Positions 62,366-64,000 of a stretch of 64,000 nt of DNA are shown one piece after another. Under the pieces are notes generated by a model. It was not told the DNA's origin, did no database searches, and saw only the letters and a list, made by a program, of their open reading frames with translations. The DNA comes from Halolamina salifodinae (GTDB lineage: Archaea; Halobacteriota; Halobacteria; Halobacteriales; Haloferacaceae). The stretch covers positions 248,001 through 312,000 of the forward strand of contig NZ_JAGGLC010000001.1 in NCBI RefSeq assembly GCF_017874235.1, read 5' to 3'. A program made the translations under genes and the position numbers. Numbering within the stretch: the stretch's first letter is position 1; each line of letters starts with the position of its first letter.

Positions 62366-63859
62366 TCAGCGGTCGGTCAGTTCGTACGGATCGGCGTCGT
62401 CGGGCAGCGGCGAGTCGTACTCGCGGTCCCCCTTCCGCTCCTCGAACTCCGCGGTCGCGTCCGCCAACAGTTCTTCGTCGGAAAGCAGGTCGTAGAGCGA
62501 CCCGGCGACGACTTTCCCCGCGAAGAGCATCCCCGCGGTGCCGAGGTCCTTCCCGCCGGCGACGGCCTGCCACGAGTGCAGCGGCGTCCCCGCGGGCCAG
62601 TTCGCGACTCGGAACCGCCCCAGCGGGACGTTCCACGACACGTCGCCCGAGTCCGTGGAGTAGGAACCAGTCTGGCCCTCGTCGGGGGCGTCGTCAGACT
62701 GCGTCTGACTGTCCGCCGAGCTTCGCTCGGCGACATCGACCGGGTCGGTGAACATCGCCGACTCGGCAGCCTCGTCGCGACGTTCGGGTGGGGCGGCCGC
62801 GTAGGAGGGATCGTCGAGGGTCGCCTTCAGGTCCGCCGCGAACGCCTCCTGTTCGTCGGTCAGCGGGAACTCCGCAGCGTCCATGTTCGCCCGGATTGAG
62901 TCCGCCAGCGCGTGGTTTGGGAGGACGCTGTACATTCCGGTGGTCTGGGTCACGTCCACGTCGGTGCCGGACATCAGCGCCGCCCCCTCGGCGGCGTCGC
63001 GCACGCGCTCGGAGACGGCCTCGACCGCGTCGCGGTCGGGCGCGCGGACCATCACCTCCATCGCCGCCTCCTCGGGGACGACGTTGGCGGCCTGCCCGCC
63101 CTCGGTGACGACGTAGTGGATCCGGACTGGGTCGGGGACGTGTTCGCGCATGTACTCGAGTCCGGTACCGAGCAGTTGCACGCCGTCGAGCGCCGAGCGG
63201 CCGGCTTCCGGCGCCGCCGCAGCGTGGGCGCTCTCACCCGAGAACGCAACGTCGAAGGAGTCCACTGCGAGACAGGAGCCCTTATTGGGGGCGTTGAGCC
63301 AGTCGGGGTGCCACGAGACGAGGGCGTCGACAGCGCGGGACTCCGTCCCGTTGGCTCCTGCCTCGTCGGAGGTGGGAACGTCCTCGAACACGCCCTCCTG
63401 GATCATGTACACCTTGCCCGCGCCGACTTCCTCGGCGGGCGTGCCGAAGTAGACGACCGATCCCTCCACATCACCGCGCTCGATGGCGCGCTTGACCGCG
63501 ACGGCGCCCGCGAGGCTGCCGACGCCGAACAGATTGTGGCCACAGCCGTGCCCCGGCGCGCCCTCCTCGACGGGTTCGCGCTCGGCTTTCGCGGCCTGAC
63601 TCATCCCCGGCAGCGCGTCGAACTCCCCCATGGTTCCGACGACAGGGTCCTCGTCGCCGTAGCGTGCGACGAACGCGGTGTCGATGCCGGCGACGCCGGA
63701 CTCTACTTCGAACCCTTCCTCGCGGAGCGCCTCCTGTAGCAGCGCCGCGGAGTCGTGTTCCTGTAGCGCGACCTCCGGGTCCTCCCAGATCTGCGTCGAG
63801 AGGTCGGTGAACCAGTCGCGGTCGGCCTCGATGTCATCGAACAGCGCCTGTTTGGTCAC
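62366..63859 (-). CDS. M20-family amidohydrolase/peptidase
   Basis: The 497-residue protein resembles AbgB-type M20 amidohydrolases: GTMGEFDALPGMSQAAKAER, APGHGCGHNLFGVGSLAGAVAVKRAIE (metal-binding His), GTPAEEVGAGKVYMIQEGVF (Glu-Glu), SGESAHAAAAPEAGRSALDGVQLL. It probably hydrolyses N-acyl or p-aminobenzoyl-type amides. Two inserts are encoded by hairpin pairs: one near residues 164-175 and one near residues 377-389. Upstream of the start is a 36-bp tandem repeat. Confidence 0.9.
   Translation of the reverse strand: MTKQALFDDIEADRDWFTDLSTQIWEDPEVALQEHDSAALLQEALREEGFEVESGVAGIDTAFVARYGDEDPVVGTMGEFDALPGMSQAAKAEREPVEEGAPGHGCGHNLFGVGSLAGAVAVKRAIERGDVEGSVVYFGTPAEEVGAGKVYMIQEGVFEDVPTSDEAGANGTESRAVDALVSWHPDWLNAPNKGSCLAVDSFDVAFSGESAHAAAAPEAGRSALDGVQLLGTGLEYMREHVPDPVRIHYVVTEGGQAANVVPEEAAMEVMVRAPDRDAVEAVSERVRDAAEGAALMSGTDVDVTQTTGMYSVLPNHALADSIRANMDAAEFPLTDEQEAFAADLKATLDDPSYAAAPPERRDEAAESAMFTDPVDVAERSSADSQTQSDDAPDEGQTGSYSTDSGDVSWNVPLGRFRVANWPAGTPLHSWQAVAGGKDLGTAGMLFAGKVVAGSLYDLLSDEELLADATAEFEERKGDREYDSPLPDDADPYELTDR
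62694..62732 (-). mobile_element. In-frame hairpin-pair mini-element (copy a) in the M20 gene
   Basis: In coding orientation an 8-bp stem CGCCGAGC/GCTCGGCG with loop GAA (62714-62732) is followed by a short spacer and a 6-bp stem TCAGAC/GTCTGA with loop GCA (62694-62708). The encoded ERSSADSQTQS resembles the arsA insert, and GAGCGAAGCTC is identical in both genes and in repeat E1. Confidence 0.6.
63336..63370 (-). mobile_element. Degenerate in-frame hairpin-pair element (copy b) in the M20 gene
   Basis: One 6-bp stem CGGGAC/GTCCCG with loop TCC (plus strand, 63336-63350) remains intact. It is followed by TTGGCTCCTG, matching the GTTGGCT-type spacer of other copies, and by a second arm region that no longer forms a clear stem. 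The encoded SDEAGANGTESR resembles SDERSSSASETESG of the arsA insert. It appears to be an older, decayed copy. Confidence 0.45.
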
Positions 63860-63904
63860 GGCCGACCCGTGTTACCGCGTGGCGAAAAGCGTTCCTGCGG
63901 GGGC

Positions 63905-64000
63905 AAATCTATAAGGCGGCGACGGTCAGCCGCCGACGGAAAATCTGCAAGGCGGCGACGGTCAGCCGCCAACGGAAAATCTGCAAGGCGGCGACGGTCA
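63905..64000. repeat. 36-bp tandem repeat at the window end
   Basis: The 36-bp unit is seen 2.7 times (63905-63940, 63941-63976, 63977-64000) and continues past the window. Each full unit includes a 6-bp hairpin GGCGGC/GCCGCC with an 8-nt loop, followed by an A/T-rich AACGGAAAATCTGCAA-like part. Units differ at only two or three positions. It lies upstream of the M20 gene. No spacers separate the units, so it is not a CRISPR array. Confidence 0.85.

Noticed and set aside
63905-64000. 36-bp repeats as a CRISPR array
   Set aside because: Units are directly contiguous with no unique spacers between them, and no cas gene is near.

Overview
This 64 kb window is chromosomal DNA from a halophilic archaeon (class Halobacteria). 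The DNA is very GC-rich, the predicted proteins are strongly acidic, and the gene set is archaeal: a TFB-type initiation factor, aIF1A, SepF, GatD, the KEOPS subunit Cgi121, helicase Hel308, archaeal IMP cyclohydrolase PurO, a geranylgeranyl reductase, NreA, PolX, an adenylate kinase followed by a DUF106 (Oxa1-like) protein, and several protein families known to me only from haloarchaea. Genes are densely packed, many overlap by 1-10 nt, and most seem to be transcribed from short or leaderless promoters. The species cannot be named from this sequence alone.

Layout. 0-2.8 kb: rhomboid protease with AN1 zinc finger, endonuclease V, short-chain dehydrogenase. 2.8-3.25 kb: non-coding spacer holding dispersed repeat E1. 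3.25-7.6 kb: Get3/ArsA ATPase, orphan tungstate/molybdate-binding lipoprotein, VTT membrane protein, phosphoglycerate mutase. 7.7-16.4 kb: a large exported protein, S9 peptidase, ArsR-type regulator, membrane protein, GatD, GNAT acetyltransferase and small proteins. 16.5-26.7 kb: adk, Oxa1-like protein, Hsp20, UbiB kinase, aminotransferase, ppa, PadR regulator, rnhA, a TFB, nreA. 26.7-31.1 kb: small haloarchaeal families, Mut7-C RNase and PolX. 31.1-31.5 kb: dispersed repeat E2. 31.5-44.9 kb: M32 carboxypeptidase, DUF1028 protein, SepF, FAU-1, NifU-like protein, an LVIVD-repeat surface protein, zinc-ribbon protein, GcvT-like and lipid reductase genes. 44.9-55.8 kb: uvrA, PIN-ATPase-KH protein, aIF1A, aspartate kinase, thioesterase and the nrdA-nrdB ribonucleotide reductase operon. 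56-64 kb: phosphoesterase, purO, doxX, tandem-HNH protein, tRNA-Gln, Cgi121-Hel308, an M20 amidohydrolase and a 36-bp tandem repeat that runs off the edge.

The most unusual signal is a family of very small hairpin-pair elements. Each has two short perfect stems, mostly with 3-nt loops (often GAA/TTC or GGA/TCC), separated by a GCCA-containing spacer. Copies lie in frame inside at least five unrelated genes (arsA, polX, the M32 carboxypeptidase, nrdA, and twice in the M20 amidohydrolase) and encode similar Ser/Thr/Asp/Glu/Arg-rich peptides. One copy (3051-3102) interrupts dispersed repeat E1, while homologous repeat E2, 28 kb away and inverted, has an uninterrupted junction at the same place, so the pair gives a natural filled-site/empty-site comparison. 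This looks like a miniature palindromic element able to enter non-coding DNA and also tolerated in frame within protein surface loops or linkers.

Other points worth a second look: a TFB with no zinc-ribbon cysteines; an NrdB with Phe at the radical-Tyr position and Glu as first metal ligand (class Ic pattern); a UbiB gene that appears to start at CTG; a highly structured spacer downstream of ppa with two identical hairpin loops; and a hairpin-rich leader upstream of the PIN-ATPase-KH gene. I see no CRISPR array, complete insertion sequence, prophage or recognised defence system.
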